NCBI RefSeq assembly: GCF_028994805.1
Contig: NZ_JAJQQP010000001.1
Location: 287,454 to 351,453, forward strand
Reading direction: 5' to 3'
Length of the DNA: 64,000 nt
Origin: Promicromonospora iranensis
Lineage (GTDB): Bacteria; Actinomycetota; Actinomycetes; Actinomycetales; Cellulomonadaceae
A program made the position numbers and the translations under genes. The notes beneath the pieces were generated by a model that saw nothing but the letters and a program-made list of their open reading frames with translations, made no database searches and was not told where the DNA came from. Below, one piece after another: positions 51,428 to 59,495 of the stretch (positions within the stretch are counted from its first letter, which is position 1; each line of letters starts with the position of its first letter).

Positions 51428-51510
51428 GGCCAGGTCGTCACCCGGGGCACCCCACCGCGGTAGGAGGGTTGCCGACCAGCGAGCCGGGGCTTGATGCTGG
51501 CACTCATGAC
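51428..51510 (-). promoter_or_regulatory. SAM-IV riboswitch
   Basis: Read on the minus strand it starts GGTCATGAGTGCCAGC, continues with AAGCCCCGGCTCGCTGG and CGGCAACCCTCC, then CCGCGGTGGGGTGCCCCGG, and closes with GTGACGACCTGGCC. This is the order and core of the actinobacterial SAM-IV class (S-box-like core, different peripheral stems). The terminal GGTC/GACC helix pairs. It lies in the 5' leader of the class V aminotransferase. Confidence 0.88.
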
Positions 51511-51606
51511 CTGACGTCATCCTGTGCTGCGCCAAAACCCCTGTCAACGCGCGTCTCAGATGCTGGTCTCATGATCTGAGCACGGTGCCCGGCTTGAGTT
51601 CCGTTC

Positions 51607-51637
51607 GTTCGGAACGTCCCGAACAATGCGATACCGT
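51607..51637 (+). promoter_or_regulatory. Operator and -10 of the GbsR/MarR gene
   Basis: GTTCGG-AACGTC-CCGAAC (51607-51624) is a perfect 6-bp inverted repeat. TACCGT at 51632-51637 follows and is 6 bases from the ATG. Autorepression of a leaderless mRNA is the simplest reading. Confidence 0.55.
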
Positions 51638-51643
51638 GATCGC

Positions 51644-52090
51644 ATGAGCGACGTCGAGGACTTCACCGAGGAGGCCGGGCTCTTCTACGAGCGGCTCGGC
51701 CTGAGCCGCACGGCGGGCCGCGTCGTCGGGCACCTGCTCGTGGCCGACGACGACGGCGCGGACGCCCCGGGCCTGTGCGCACAGCTCTCCGTCGCCAAGA
51801 GCAGCATGAGCGTGGCCCTGCGCCAGCTCGACCAGGCGGGCATGGTCGATCGGTTCCGGCGCCGCGGCGAACGGCGCGACCGGTACCGGCTCACCGAGGA
51901 CGTGTTCGGCAGGGCCTTCCGGGCCAAGATGGCCGAGCTCGACGCGTTCCAGGAGCTCGCGGCACACGGCCTGGCCGCGGTGGGTGACGACCCGCGCCGT
52001 CGCCAGCGGCTCGAGAACATGCGCGACATGTACGCCTTCATGGCCGAGCGGTTCCCCGCTCTCCTGGACGAGTGGGAGGCCACGCGGTGA
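51644..52090 (+). CDS. GbsR/MarR-type regulator
   Basis: A 148-residue winged-helix regulator: EEAGLFYERLGLSRTAGRVVGHLLV at the start, the helix-turn-helix LCAQLSVAKSSMSVALRQL, and wing RRGERRDRYRLTED. The C-terminal helices end RFPALLDEWEATR. This head (E-E-A-G-L) fits GbsR-like MarR proteins that often control exporters or glycosyltransferases. ATG 51644 has TACCGT 6 bases upstream. Its stop overlaps the glycosyltransferase start (GTGA at 52087-52090). It probably regulates that gene and itself. Confidence 0.88.
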   Translation: MSDVEDFTEEAGLFYERLGLSRTAGRVVGHLLVADDDGADAPGLCAQLSVAKSSMSVALRQLDQAGMVDRFRRRGERRDRYRLTEDVFGRAFRAKMAELDAFQELAAHGLAAVGDDPRRRQRLENMRDMYAFMAERFPALLDEWEATR

Positions 52091-53301
52091 GAGTCCTCCT
52101 GGTCACGACGGGCAGCCGGGGCGACGTCGAACCGTTCGCCGCGCTCGGGTTCGCGCTCGCCCGGGCGGGCCACGAGCCGCTCCTTGCCGCGCCGCGCCGG
52201 CTGACCGAGGACGCCGCGGCCCGTGGGCTCCCCGTCGCACCGCTCGACGACGGCATCTTCGCCCTCCAGGAAGAGGTGGCGGGCACGGGGACCCGCGCGT
52301 CGCTCACGGCAGCCCGGTCGGCGCTGCCGCTGCTGCGCCGCTGGCTCGACGACCTGGCCACCCTGCGCGACTGCGGCGCGGACGTCGTGGTCTACGCCCC
52401 CAAGTCGCTCGGCGCACCCCATCTCGCGGACCGGCTCGGGGTGCCGTCGATCGCCGCGCTACCCGTCCCGCTGTTCACGCCGACGGCGCGGTTCCCCTCC
52501 CCGCTCAGCCCGGTACGGCCGCCGCGGTTCCTCAACCGCGCGAGCTGGCGGCTGGCCGGTGTCGTCGAGGCGCCGTACCGGCGCATGGTCCGTACCTGGC
52601 GGTCCGAGGTGCTCGGGCTGGCCGGCCCGACGCCGGGACTGACCGAGCGCGTGGCCCACGACGGCGTCCTGCACGCCTGGAGCCCGCACCTGCTGCCCGC
52701 ACCGGAGGACTGGACCGCGGACCTCGCGCCCACCGGCTTCTGGAGCCTGCCGCCGGACGGCGGCTGGAGCCCGCCCGCCGCGCTGGACCGGTTCCTCGAC
52801 GCGGGCGAGCCGCCGGTGTACGTCGGGTTCGGCAGCATGCTCGCCAAGGACCCGGGCTCCTTCACGCGCGAGGTGCTCGACGGCCTGCACCGGTCCGGGC
52901 GGCGCGCGGTCCTGGCGACGGGCTGGGGCGCGCTCCGGCCGACACGCGTGCCGGACACCGTCCACGTGCTCGACCAGGCGCCGCACGCCCTGCTGCTGCC
53001 CCGCACCGCCGTCGCGGTGCACCACGGGGGCGTCGGTACCGTCGCCGCAGCCCTGCGGGCCGGGGTCCCGCAGGTGGTCAAGCCGTTCCTGGGGGACCAG
53101 CCGTTCTGGGCACGGCGCGTGCACGAGATCGGCGTCGCGGCCGCGCCGCTGACCGGGAGGCTCACCGGGGACCGGCTGGCTGCGGCGATCGACGACGCGG
53201 CCGCCAGGGCCGACACGGCGCGCACGACGGCCGCGCGGGTCGGCGAGGAGGACGGCGCCTCCGCCGCGGTCGTGCGCATCGAACGGGTCGCCGCGGGCTG
53301 A
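52087..53301 (+). CDS. GT1/MGT-type glycosyltransferase
   Basis: A 404-residue GT-B glycosyltransferase of the UGT/MGT kind. The N-terminal half starts VRVLLVTTGSRGDVEPFAALG. The C-terminal half has VYVGFGSM, VHVLDQAPHALLLPRTAVAVHHGGVGTVAAAL and PFLGDQPFWARRVHEIGVA, the sugar-nucleotide-binding signature. Such enzymes glycosylate macrolides, sterols, lipids or other acceptors; with a regulator translationally coupled to it, detoxification of a drug is plausible. GTG 52087 overlaps the regulator stop. The next gene converges, 6 bases away. Confidence 0.92.
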   Translation: MRVLLVTTGSRGDVEPFAALGFALARAGHEPLLAAPRRLTEDAAARGLPVAPLDDGIFALQEEVAGTGTRASLTAARSALPLLRRWLDDLATLRDCGADVVVYAPKSLGAPHLADRLGVPSIAALPVPLFTPTARFPSPLSPVRPPRFLNRASWRLAGVVEAPYRRMVRTWRSEVLGLAGPTPGLTERVAHDGVLHAWSPHLLPAPEDWTADLAPTGFWSLPPDGGWSPPAALDRFLDAGEPPVYVGFGSMLAKDPGSFTREVLDGLHRSGRRAVLATGWGALRPTRVPDTVHVLDQAPHALLLPRTAVAVHHGGVGTVAAALRAGVPQVVKPFLGDQPFWARRVHEIGVAAAPLTGRLTGDRLAAAIDDAAARADTARTTAARVGEEDGASAAVVRIERVAAG

Positions 53302-53307
53302 CGCCGG

Positions 53308-54162
53308 TCAGCCGTGCTCCTCCGCATCGGCCAGCGCGGCGATCCTGAGCGCGTCGGCGCGGTACATCGCGGCATGCTCCCGCAGCTCGGCGGGGCCGCC
53401 GTCGTCGTCCGCCCGGGCCTCGGACCAGTCCGCCAGGTCGCGCAGCTTGTCCACCGTCGCAGCCAGCACCTCCGCGCGTGGGAACGGCATGCCGTACGCC
53501 TCGACCAGCGCATCGAGTCGCGCCATCGTGTCCAGGTGCCCGACGTCGTAGCCCGCGCCGGCGAACGCGTCACCCGACAGCGGTGCGATCCGGTAAGCGA
53601 GATACGCCAGGTCCAGGATCCGTGGGCCCGGCGAGGCGGTGTCGAGGTCGATCAGGCCGACGAGGCGGCCGTCGCGGAAGACCATGTTGTAGGGCGCGGG
53701 GTCGTTGTGGCAGATCACCTCGGCGGGCTCGGTCGCCGGGAGGCGCCACTCGGCGTCGGACAGGGCGAACCCGGCCGTGGCGTCGTGGAAGCGGCGCAGC
53801 AGGCGGCCCGCGCCGGACAGGACGTGGTCCGACCAGAGCCACTCCGGGGCCGGCCAGCCGGGCACGTCGCCCGGCAGGAACGAGACGATCTCGCGGCCCC
53901 GGTCGTCCAGACCGAGCGGCTCGGGGACCTCGGACACTCCACCGGCCCGGACGTGGGCGAGCAGACGCTGGACCGTGGGCGTCCAGGGGCCTGCCGTGCG
54001 GTGCACCGTGTCGCCGACGCGCACGACACCGGTGGTGTTGCCGCCGGTCAGCTCCTGCTCGTCCACCGTGTTGTCCTCCGTGTTGTCCACAGCTTCATCC
54101 ACAGGCTTGTCCACAGCGCTGTCCACAGCGTCGTCCACAGCTCCACCCACAGCCTCGTTCAC
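53308..54162 (-). CDS. APH-family phosphotransferase with VDxA-repeat head
   Basis: A 284-residue protein. Residues ~45-284 are an aminoglycoside-phosphotransferase/choline-kinase fold: EIVSFLPGDVPGWPAPEW, then the catalytic loop VICHNDPAPYNMVF and metal site LIDLDTASPGPRILDLAYL. The target may be an antibiotic or a metabolite. The first ~35 residues are a four-residue repeat (VDDAVDSAVDKPVDEAVD), coded by a 12-bp DNA repeat of DnaA-box-like sequence. GTG 54162 has TAGTGT at 54169-54174 exactly 6 bases upstream, which supports this start and a leaderless mRNA; a downstream GTG at 54024 would drop the repeat. Confidence 0.85.
   Translation of the reverse strand: MNEAVGGAVDDAVDSAVDKPVDEAVDNTEDNTVDEQELTGGNTTGVVRVGDTVHRTAGPWTPTVQRLLAHVRAGGVSEVPEPLGLDDRGREIVSFLPGDVPGWPAPEWLWSDHVLSGAGRLLRRFHDATAGFALSDAEWRLPATEPAEVICHNDPAPYNMVFRDGRLVGLIDLDTASPGPRILDLAYLAYRIAPLSGDAFAGAGYDVGHLDTMARLDALVEAYGMPFPRAEVLAATVDKLRDLADWSEARADDDGGPAELREHAAMYRADALRIAALADAEEHG
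54059..54151 (-). repeat. Array of eight DnaA-box-like 9-mers, 12-bp period
   Basis: Units start at 54059, 54071, 54083, 54095, 54107, 54119, 54131 and 54143 (plus-strand reading). They read TCGTCCACC, TTGTCCTCC, TTGTCCACA, TCATCCACA, TTGTCCACA, CTGTCCACA, TCGTCCACA, CCACCCACA. TTGTCCACA is the actinobacterial DnaA-box consensus; two units are exact and three more differ by one or two bases in the degenerate head. All point the same way. The array lies inside the coding start of the phosphotransferase gene. Confidence 0.75.
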
Positions 54163-54223
54163 CCCGAGACACTAGCCCGACCGGGGAGCGAGACGGCATC
54201 CCACCCACCGGACGTCGTGTCGT

Positions 54224-54338
54224 ACGATCACGAGCGACCATCCCGAGCGGCCGAGTGACGTGGCACGACGACGCCGCAGCAACCCAGCGTTCCCGCCCAG
54301 GGCGAGGACGGACGAGGGTGCTACCGCCACGACCGATG
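54224..54338 (+). promoter_or_regulatory. SAM-I (S-box) riboswitch
   Basis: Conserved S-box elements appear in order: GATCACGAGCGACC at the 5' side, GAGTGACGTGGCACGACGACG, GCCGCAGCAACCC, then a variable stem 54281-54315, GGTGCTACCGCC, and ACGACCGAT at the 3' side closing P1. The rhodanese ATG is 10 bases further with GGAGGAG between, so control may be on translation. It heads the rhodanese-metZ operon. Confidence 0.8.
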
Positions 54339-54347
54339 GAGGAGCAC

Positions 54348-54797
54348 ATGAGCGTCCCCGCGCACCTCGAAGCCCGCCCCGCCGACGGCTACGCCGGCGA
54401 CCTCACGCCCCAGCAGGCGTGGGACCTGCTCGCCGCCGACCCGGCCGCCACCCTCGTGGACGTCCGTACCGAGGGTGAGTGGCGCGCGATCGGCGTCCCC
54501 GACACCACGTCCCTCGAGAAGCAGCCGGTGTTCAGCGAGTGGGTGCGGGCCGGCGGCCGCCCCAACACCCAGTTCCTGGAGGAGCTCAGGACGGCAGGAG
54601 TGACGGGCGGGCCGGTCGTCTTCCTGTGCCGCTCCGGCCAGCGCTCCATCGGCGCCGCACGGCTCGCCACCGCGGCCGGCATCGCGCCGTCGTACAACGT
54701 GCTCGAGGGTTTCGAGGGCGCACCCGGAGCCGACGGCGTCCGGGACCAGCAGGGCTGGAAGGTCGCCGGCCTCCCCTGGACGGAGGGCGCGAAGTGA
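54348..54797 (+). CDS. Rhodanese-like sulfurtransferase
   Basis: A 149-residue single rhodanese domain: TLVDVRTEGEWRAIGVPDT near the start and the active-site loop FLCRSGQRSIGAARLAT with the catalytic Cys. It carries sulfur as a persulfide. ATG 54348 has GGAGGAG 3 bases upstream and directly follows the SAM-I riboswitch. Its stop overlaps the metZ start (GTGA at 54794-54797), a pairing that suggests it hands sulfide or sulfane sulfur to MetZ (inference). Confidence 0.93.
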   Translation: MSVPAHLEARPADGYAGDLTPQQAWDLLAADPAATLVDVRTEGEWRAIGVPDTTSLEKQPVFSEWVRAGGRPNTQFLEELRTAGVTGGPVVFLCRSGQRSIGAARLATAAGIAPSYNVLEGFEGAPGADGVRDQQGWKVAGLPWTEGAK

Positions 54798-56059
54798 CGG
54801 TCACCGGAGCGTTCCCGCCCGACGCGAACCCCGGCGGGTCCGGGCGCAAGCCCCTCCCCCGCGGCGTCCGCCCCGCGACCCTCGCCGTGCGCGGCGGGCA
54901 CCAGCGCACCGAGTTCCAGGAGACCGGTGAGGCGCTGTTCCTCACGCAGGGCTATGTCTACGACACGGCGGCCGAGGCCGAGGCCGCCTTCGCCGGCGAC
55001 ATCGACCGGTTCGTCTACTCGCGCTACGGCAACCCGACCGTCCACACGTTCGAGGAGCGCCTGCGCCTGCTGGAGGGCGCGGAGGCCTGCTACGCCACCG
55101 CGACCGGGATGTCGGCGGTGTTCACGTCGCTGGCCGCGCTCGTGCAGTCCGGCTCCCGGATCGTGGCCGCCCGCGCCCTGTTCGGGTCCAGCGTCGTGAT
55201 CTTCGAGGACATCTTCAAGAAGTGGGGAGTGCACACCGACTACGTGGACGGCCACGTGCTGTCCCAGTGGGAGGAGGCGCTCTCGACGCCGGCCGACGTG
55301 GTGTTCTTCGAGACGCCGTCCAACCCGATGCAGGACATCGTGGACGTGCGCGCCGTCGTCGACCTCGCGCACGCCGCCGGCGCGACGGTGGTGCTCGACA
55401 ACGTCTTCGCGACCCCCCTGCTGCAGAAGCCGCTGGAGCTGGGGGCCGACGTCGTCGTCTACTCCGCGACCAAGCACATCGACGGTCAGGGCCGGGTGCT
55501 GGGCGGCGCCATCCTCGGCTCGTCCGAGTACGTCACCGGGCCGGTGCAGACGTTCATCCGCAACACCGGGCCGACGCTGTCGCCGTTCAACGCGTGGACG
55601 CTGCTCAAGGGCCTGGAGACGCTGCCGGTGCGCATCGCGGCGCAGGGCGCGGGCGCGCTCGCCGTCGCGCAGGCCCTGGAGGCGTTCCCCGAGGTGGGCG
55701 CGGTGCGCTACCCGTTCCTCGACTCCCACCCGCAGGCCGACCTGGCTCGTGCCCAGATGAGCGGCGGCGGCACCGTCGTCACGTTCGACCTCGCGGTCCC
55801 GGAGGGGACCGACCCTGAGACCGCGAAGAAGCGGACCTTCGAGTTCCTCGACGCGCTCCAGGTGATCGACATCTCGAACAACCTCGGGGACGCGAAGTCG
55901 CTCATCACGCACCCCGCGACGACCACGCACCGCAAGCTCGGCGCGGCGGGCCGGGCGGCCGTCGGCATCACGGAGACGACGGTGCGCCTGTCGGTGGGCC
56001 TGGAGGACACCCAGGACCTGATCGAAGACGTGGAACAGGCCCTCACCTCCGCGAGGTAG
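54794..56059 (+). CDS. metZ: O-succinylhomoserine sulfhydrylase
   Basis: A 421-residue PLP enzyme of the Cys/Met-metabolism family that makes homocysteine from an activated homoserine and sulfide. FVYSRYGNPTVHTFEERL, TATGMSAVFTSL, FFETPSNPMQDIVDV and the PLP-lysine motif YSATKHIDGQGRVLGG are all present. The end, with GDAKSLITHPATTTHRKL, is typical of MetZ/MetB. Whether the donor is O-succinyl or O-acetyl homoserine cannot be settled by eye. GTG 54794 is coupled to the rhodanese. Its stop directly abuts the stop of the converging GH3 gene. Confidence 0.93.
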   Translation: MTVTGAFPPDANPGGSGRKPLPRGVRPATLAVRGGHQRTEFQETGEALFLTQGYVYDTAAEAEAAFAGDIDRFVYSRYGNPTVHTFEERLRLLEGAEACYATATGMSAVFTSLAALVQSGSRIVAARALFGSSVVIFEDIFKKWGVHTDYVDGHVLSQWEEALSTPADVVFFETPSNPMQDIVDVRAVVDLAHAAGATVVLDNVFATPLLQKPLELGADVVVYSATKHIDGQGRVLGGAILGSSEYVTGPVQTFIRNTGPTLSPFNAWTLLKGLETLPVRIAAQGAGALAVAQALEAFPEVGAVRYPFLDSHPQADLARAQMSGGGTVVTFDLAVPEGTDPETAKKRTFEFLDALQVIDISNNLGDAKSLITHPATTTHRKLGAAGRAAVGITETTVRLSVGLEDTQDLIEDVEQALTSAR

Positions 56060-58543
56060 TCACCTGGCGGCGGTGAGGATGCGGTGTGCTCGGGCCTCGC
56101 GGCCCTCCAGCAGGGCCACGTCGGCCATCGCTATCGCCTTCGACGCCGCCGCGGGGACGCCGTCCACCGGGTCCAGCACCGCGTCCTGCAGCTCCAGCCG
56201 GTGCCGGTCCAGGGTCGACGCGCGGCCGCCCGTCGAGAGGCCCCAGCCGAAGGGGAACAGCGGGTCGTAGCCGTCGTCGCCGACGTTCACCACCGGATCG
56301 TCGGCGGACCGCGGCCACGAGACCGGCAGCCGGCCCGTGAACCGACGCTCGCCGAACAGCACGTCGGCCACACCGTCGCCCTCGGTGCCGGGCAGCCACG
56401 ACGCGACGAGCGCGTCGATGGAGCCGAGCTGTTCGGTGAGGACCTGCGGCCGACCCGACACGACCAGGACCACGCAGGTCTCGATCTCCGCACACACCCG
56501 TTCCACGAGATCGGCGTCGCCCGGCTGCAGCGCCATCGACTTCTCCTCGCGGGGCACGCCGCCGTCGGCCGGGTCCCAGGCCCACTCCGGCCCGCCGACA
56601 TCGCCGTAGCCCTCGGCGTACGGCGTCTCGCCCACGACGACGACTCCGACGTCGGCGCCGTCGGTCGGCGCGGAGGCGTCCTCGCTGAAGGTGACGTCGT
56701 CCGCCGCGGCCTCGATGCCCTCGAGGATCGTGGTGCCCTCGGTGACGTCGCCCGAGAAGCCCTGCCAGGTTCCGGTCCAGCCCCCGGCCTGGTTGCCCAG
56801 GTCGTCGGCGTTGCGGCCCGCCACGTACACGCTCGCACCGGAGTCCAGCGGCAGCGCGTCGTCATCGTTCTTCAGCAGCACCTGGGACATGGCCACGGCC
56901 TTCCGGGCGATCGCCCGGTGCTCGTCCGAGCCGATGTCGTCGGCGTGCGACCGGTCGGCGAAGGGCTCCTCGAACAGCCCCAGCTCGAACTTGGCGGCGA
57001 GGATCCGGGACACGGCGTCGTTGATGCGCGCCTCGGTCACCTCGCCGTCCTGCACCGCCGCGACGAGCCGCGTGTGGAACCGCTCGAACTGCGACGGCTC
57101 CATGAACAGGTCCACGCCGGCGTTCACGCTGGTGACGATCTGGTGGGTGGTGGGCGAGTCGCCGGCGAGCGGCGGGATCTGATGGATGCCCTGCCAGTCG
57201 CTGACGACAAAGCCGTCGAACCCGTGGTCCTCCTTGAGCCACCCGTTGATCAGCTCGTCGTGGGCGTGCATCTTCACGGGGTTGCCGAGGCCGTCGTCGG
57301 TCCAGTCGACGCTGGAGAAGCTCGGCATGACCGAGCCGACGCCGGCCGCGACCGCCGCCTCGTAGGGCGGCAGGTCCACCGCCTCGACGTGGTCGCGGCT
57401 CTGTTCCGTGACGCCCTGGTCGATCGTGTACTCACCCTCGCCCGAGCCGTAGGCGGTGTCGCCGTCGGCCACGAAGTGCTTGGCCGTCGCGAGTACGGAC
57501 CTGCTGCTGTCCAGGCGCTTGCCCTGGAACCCGAGCACGGCGGCCGTACCGAGCACGCTCGCGAGCGCCGGGTGCTCCCCGAAGGACTCGTAGGTGCGGC
57601 CCCAGCGGTCGTCACGCACCACGCAGAGACAGGGCGCGAAGGTCCAGGGGATGCCGGTGGCCCTCGTCTCGGTGGCGACCATGCGTCCGGCCCGGGCGAC
57701 GAGCAGCGGGTCGCGCGTGGCACCGAGCCCGATGTTGTGGGGCAGGACCGTGGCACCGTGCAGGTTCCCGTGGCCGTGCACGGAGTCGACGCCGTAGAGC
57801 AGCGGGATCTGCAGCCGGGTGGCGAGCGCGCGCTCCTGGAAGCCGTCGATCGCGTCGGCCCAGCCCTCGGGCGTGTTGTCGGCAGGCGTGGAGCCACCGC
57901 CGCTGAGGATCGAGCCGAGCCCGAGCTCCGTGACCACCGCCGGGTCGCCCGCCACGTTGCCGCGCTCGGCCTGCGTCATCTGCCCGGCCTTCTCCTTGAG
58001 GGTCATCCGGCTCAGGAGGTCCGCGACACGCTTCTCGGTAGGCAGGCGCTCGTCCAGGTAGGGCAGTCCGTGAGCCCGCACGACCACCGTGGGCTCGGCC
58101 GTGACGTCCGCGCCGTGCGCCTTCAGCGCCAGGGGAACGGTCTCGGCCGTCTCGCCCGCCGCGGACTCCCGGGTACGGACGGTGATGGTGCGCTCGGTGC
58201 CCGAGGGTGTGCCCGCCGGGAACCGGAGCGTGCCCGAGCCGGCCTCGTAGTCGGCATCGACCGTGGCCGTTCCGGAACCTGTGCGCCAGTCGACGCTGAC
58301 CGGCTCGGTGAGGACCGTGCTGTCGGCCGCCCGGACGGTGACGGTGACGGTAGCGGTGTCGCCGTCCTCCACGAGGACGACAGGGCCTCCGCTGACGGCC
58401 ACCTCGGCGTTCGCGACGGCGGACGTCGCCCGGGGGGCCGGGGTGGGGCCGAGCAGGGGTGTCACGGCGAGTGCTGTTGCGGCGAGGAGTGCGGGAACAG
58501 TGCGGGCGCGGGGGTTCCGCGCTGTGCCGTGGATGACGGACAT
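56060..58543 (-). CDS. Secreted GH3 beta-glucosidase-like enzyme with Calx-beta head
   Basis: An 827-residue secreted glycosidase. A signal peptide is followed by a ~110-residue Calx-beta-type domain (SVDWRTGSGTATVDADYEAG, GTLRFPAGTPSGTERTITV), then the GH3 N-terminal barrel (LLSRMTLKEKAGQMTQAERG, LYGVDSVHGHGNL, ATAKHFVADG) with the nucleophile Asp in GFVVSDWQGI. The GH3 C-terminal domain has LLKNDDDALPLD and VLVVSGRPQVL. The closest type is exo-1,3/1,4-beta-glucosidase. It lacks a C-terminal binding module; the final ~50 residues are an Ala-rich helix. It ends directly against metZ. Confidence 0.93.
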   Translation of the reverse strand: MSVIHGTARNPRARTVPALLAATALAVTPLLGPTPAPRATSAVANAEVAVSGGPVVLVEDGDTATVTVTVRAADSTVLTEPVSVDWRTGSGTATVDADYEAGSGTLRFPAGTPSGTERTITVRTRESAAGETAETVPLALKAHGADVTAEPTVVVRAHGLPYLDERLPTEKRVADLLSRMTLKEKAGQMTQAERGNVAGDPAVVTELGLGSILSGGGSTPADNTPEGWADAIDGFQERALATRLQIPLLYGVDSVHGHGNLHGATVLPHNIGLGATRDPLLVARAGRMVATETRATGIPWTFAPCLCVVRDDRWGRTYESFGEHPALASVLGTAAVLGFQGKRLDSSRSVLATAKHFVADGDTAYGSGEGEYTIDQGVTEQSRDHVEAVDLPPYEAAVAAGVGSVMPSFSSVDWTDDGLGNPVKMHAHDELINGWLKEDHGFDGFVVSDWQGIHQIPPLAGDSPTTHQIVTSVNAGVDLFMEPSQFERFHTRLVAAVQDGEVTEARINDAVSRILAAKFELGLFEEPFADRSHADDIGSDEHRAIARKAVAMSQVLLKNDDDALPLDSGASVYVAGRNADDLGNQAGGWTGTWQGFSGDVTEGTTILEGIEAAADDVTFSEDASAPTDGADVGVVVVGETPYAEGYGDVGGPEWAWDPADGGVPREEKSMALQPGDADLVERVCAEIETCVVLVVSGRPQVLTEQLGSIDALVASWLPGTEGDGVADVLFGERRFTGRLPVSWPRSADDPVVNVGDDGYDPLFPFGWGLSTGGRASTLDRHRLELQDAVLDPVDGVPAAASKAIAMADVALLEGREARAHRILTAAR

Positions 58544-58640
58544 CCTGGGGGTTCCTCTCGACCTTGGGAGGTGATTTACCGATCACACACCGGAGTTCGT
58601 CCCGGCACAAGCCCTGTTGACCACCGGATAAGGTGATCCA

Positions 58641-59468
58641 GTGGACCACGTTGCCCCCTTTGCGAGGATGCTGCGGGCCGACAATCCCGGCCCGATGACG
58701 CTCGACGGCACCCGGTCGTACGTGCTGCGTGCGCCCGGCGCACCGGGCTGCGTCGTGGTGGACCCCGGCCCGGCGCTCGAACCGCACCTCGGCGCGCTGG
58801 GGGCGGCCGGCCCGGTGGACCTGGTGCTCGTGACCCACCGGCACGCGGACCACACCGGCGGGCTGGCCCCGTTCCGCGAGCTGACGGGCGCTCCGTCGCG
58901 CGGCGCGCTGCCGGAGTTCTGCGCGGCCGGTGCCGGCGGCGCGGCCGTCGAGCCGCTGGCGGACGGCGAGATCATCAGCGCGGCGGGCCTGCGCATCGAG
59001 GTGCTGGGCACCCCCGGCCACACCGCCGACTCGGTGTGCCTCGTGGTGTCGGTGCCGGACGAACCGGCGTCGGCCAGCGTGGTGCTCACGGGTGACACGG
59101 TGCTGGGACGCGGCACCACCGTCCTGGCCGAGCCCGACGGCTCGCTGCGGGACTACCTGGCCTCGCTCGACCGGCTGAGCGCGCTGGACCTGCCGGCACC
59201 CGTCCTGGGTCTGCCCGGGCACGGGCCGGTGATCCCGGACCTCGGCGCGGCGGTGCGCGCGTACCGCGCGCACCGCCTGGAGCGGCTGGACCAGGTGCGC
59301 TCGGCACTCGCGACCCTGGGCACGCAGCCGCCCGGCGCCGGGGACCCGCTCCCCGAGGAGCTCCTGGACGCGGTGACCAGCGCGGTCTACGCCGACGTCG
59401 ACCCGTCGGTGCTGCCGGCGGCCCGGTCGTCGGTCCGCGCGCAGCTGGACTACCTCGGGCGCTGCTGA
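58641..59468 (+). CDS. MBL-fold metallo-hydrolase (LACTB2-like)
   Basis: A 275-residue metallo-beta-lactamase-fold protein. The metal motif is THRHADHTGG (His66, His68, Asp70, His71), followed by GTPGHTADSVCLVV and VLTGDTVLGRGTTVLAEPDG and the last His in GLPGHGPVIPD. A C-terminal winged-helix-like tail (residues ~205-275) fits the LACTB2/ribonuclease-like group. It could be an esterase or nuclease. GTG 58641 has TAAGGT at 58629-58634 exactly 6 bases upstream: likely leaderless. It is divergent from GH3. Confidence 0.9.
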   Translation: MDHVAPFARMLRADNPGPMTLDGTRSYVLRAPGAPGCVVVDPGPALEPHLGALGAAGPVDLVLVTHRHADHTGGLAPFRELTGAPSRGALPEFCAAGAGGAAVEPLADGEIISAAGLRIEVLGTPGHTADSVCLVVSVPDEPASASVVLTGDTVLGRGTTVLAEPDGSLRDYLASLDRLSALDLPAPVLGLPGHGPVIPDLGAAVRAYRAHRLERLDQVRSALATLGTQPPGAGDPLPEELLDAVTSAVYADVDPSVLPAARSSVRAQLDYLGRC

Positions 59469-59495
59469 CCCCGCCCACGCGTCAAGGCGGAGCGG

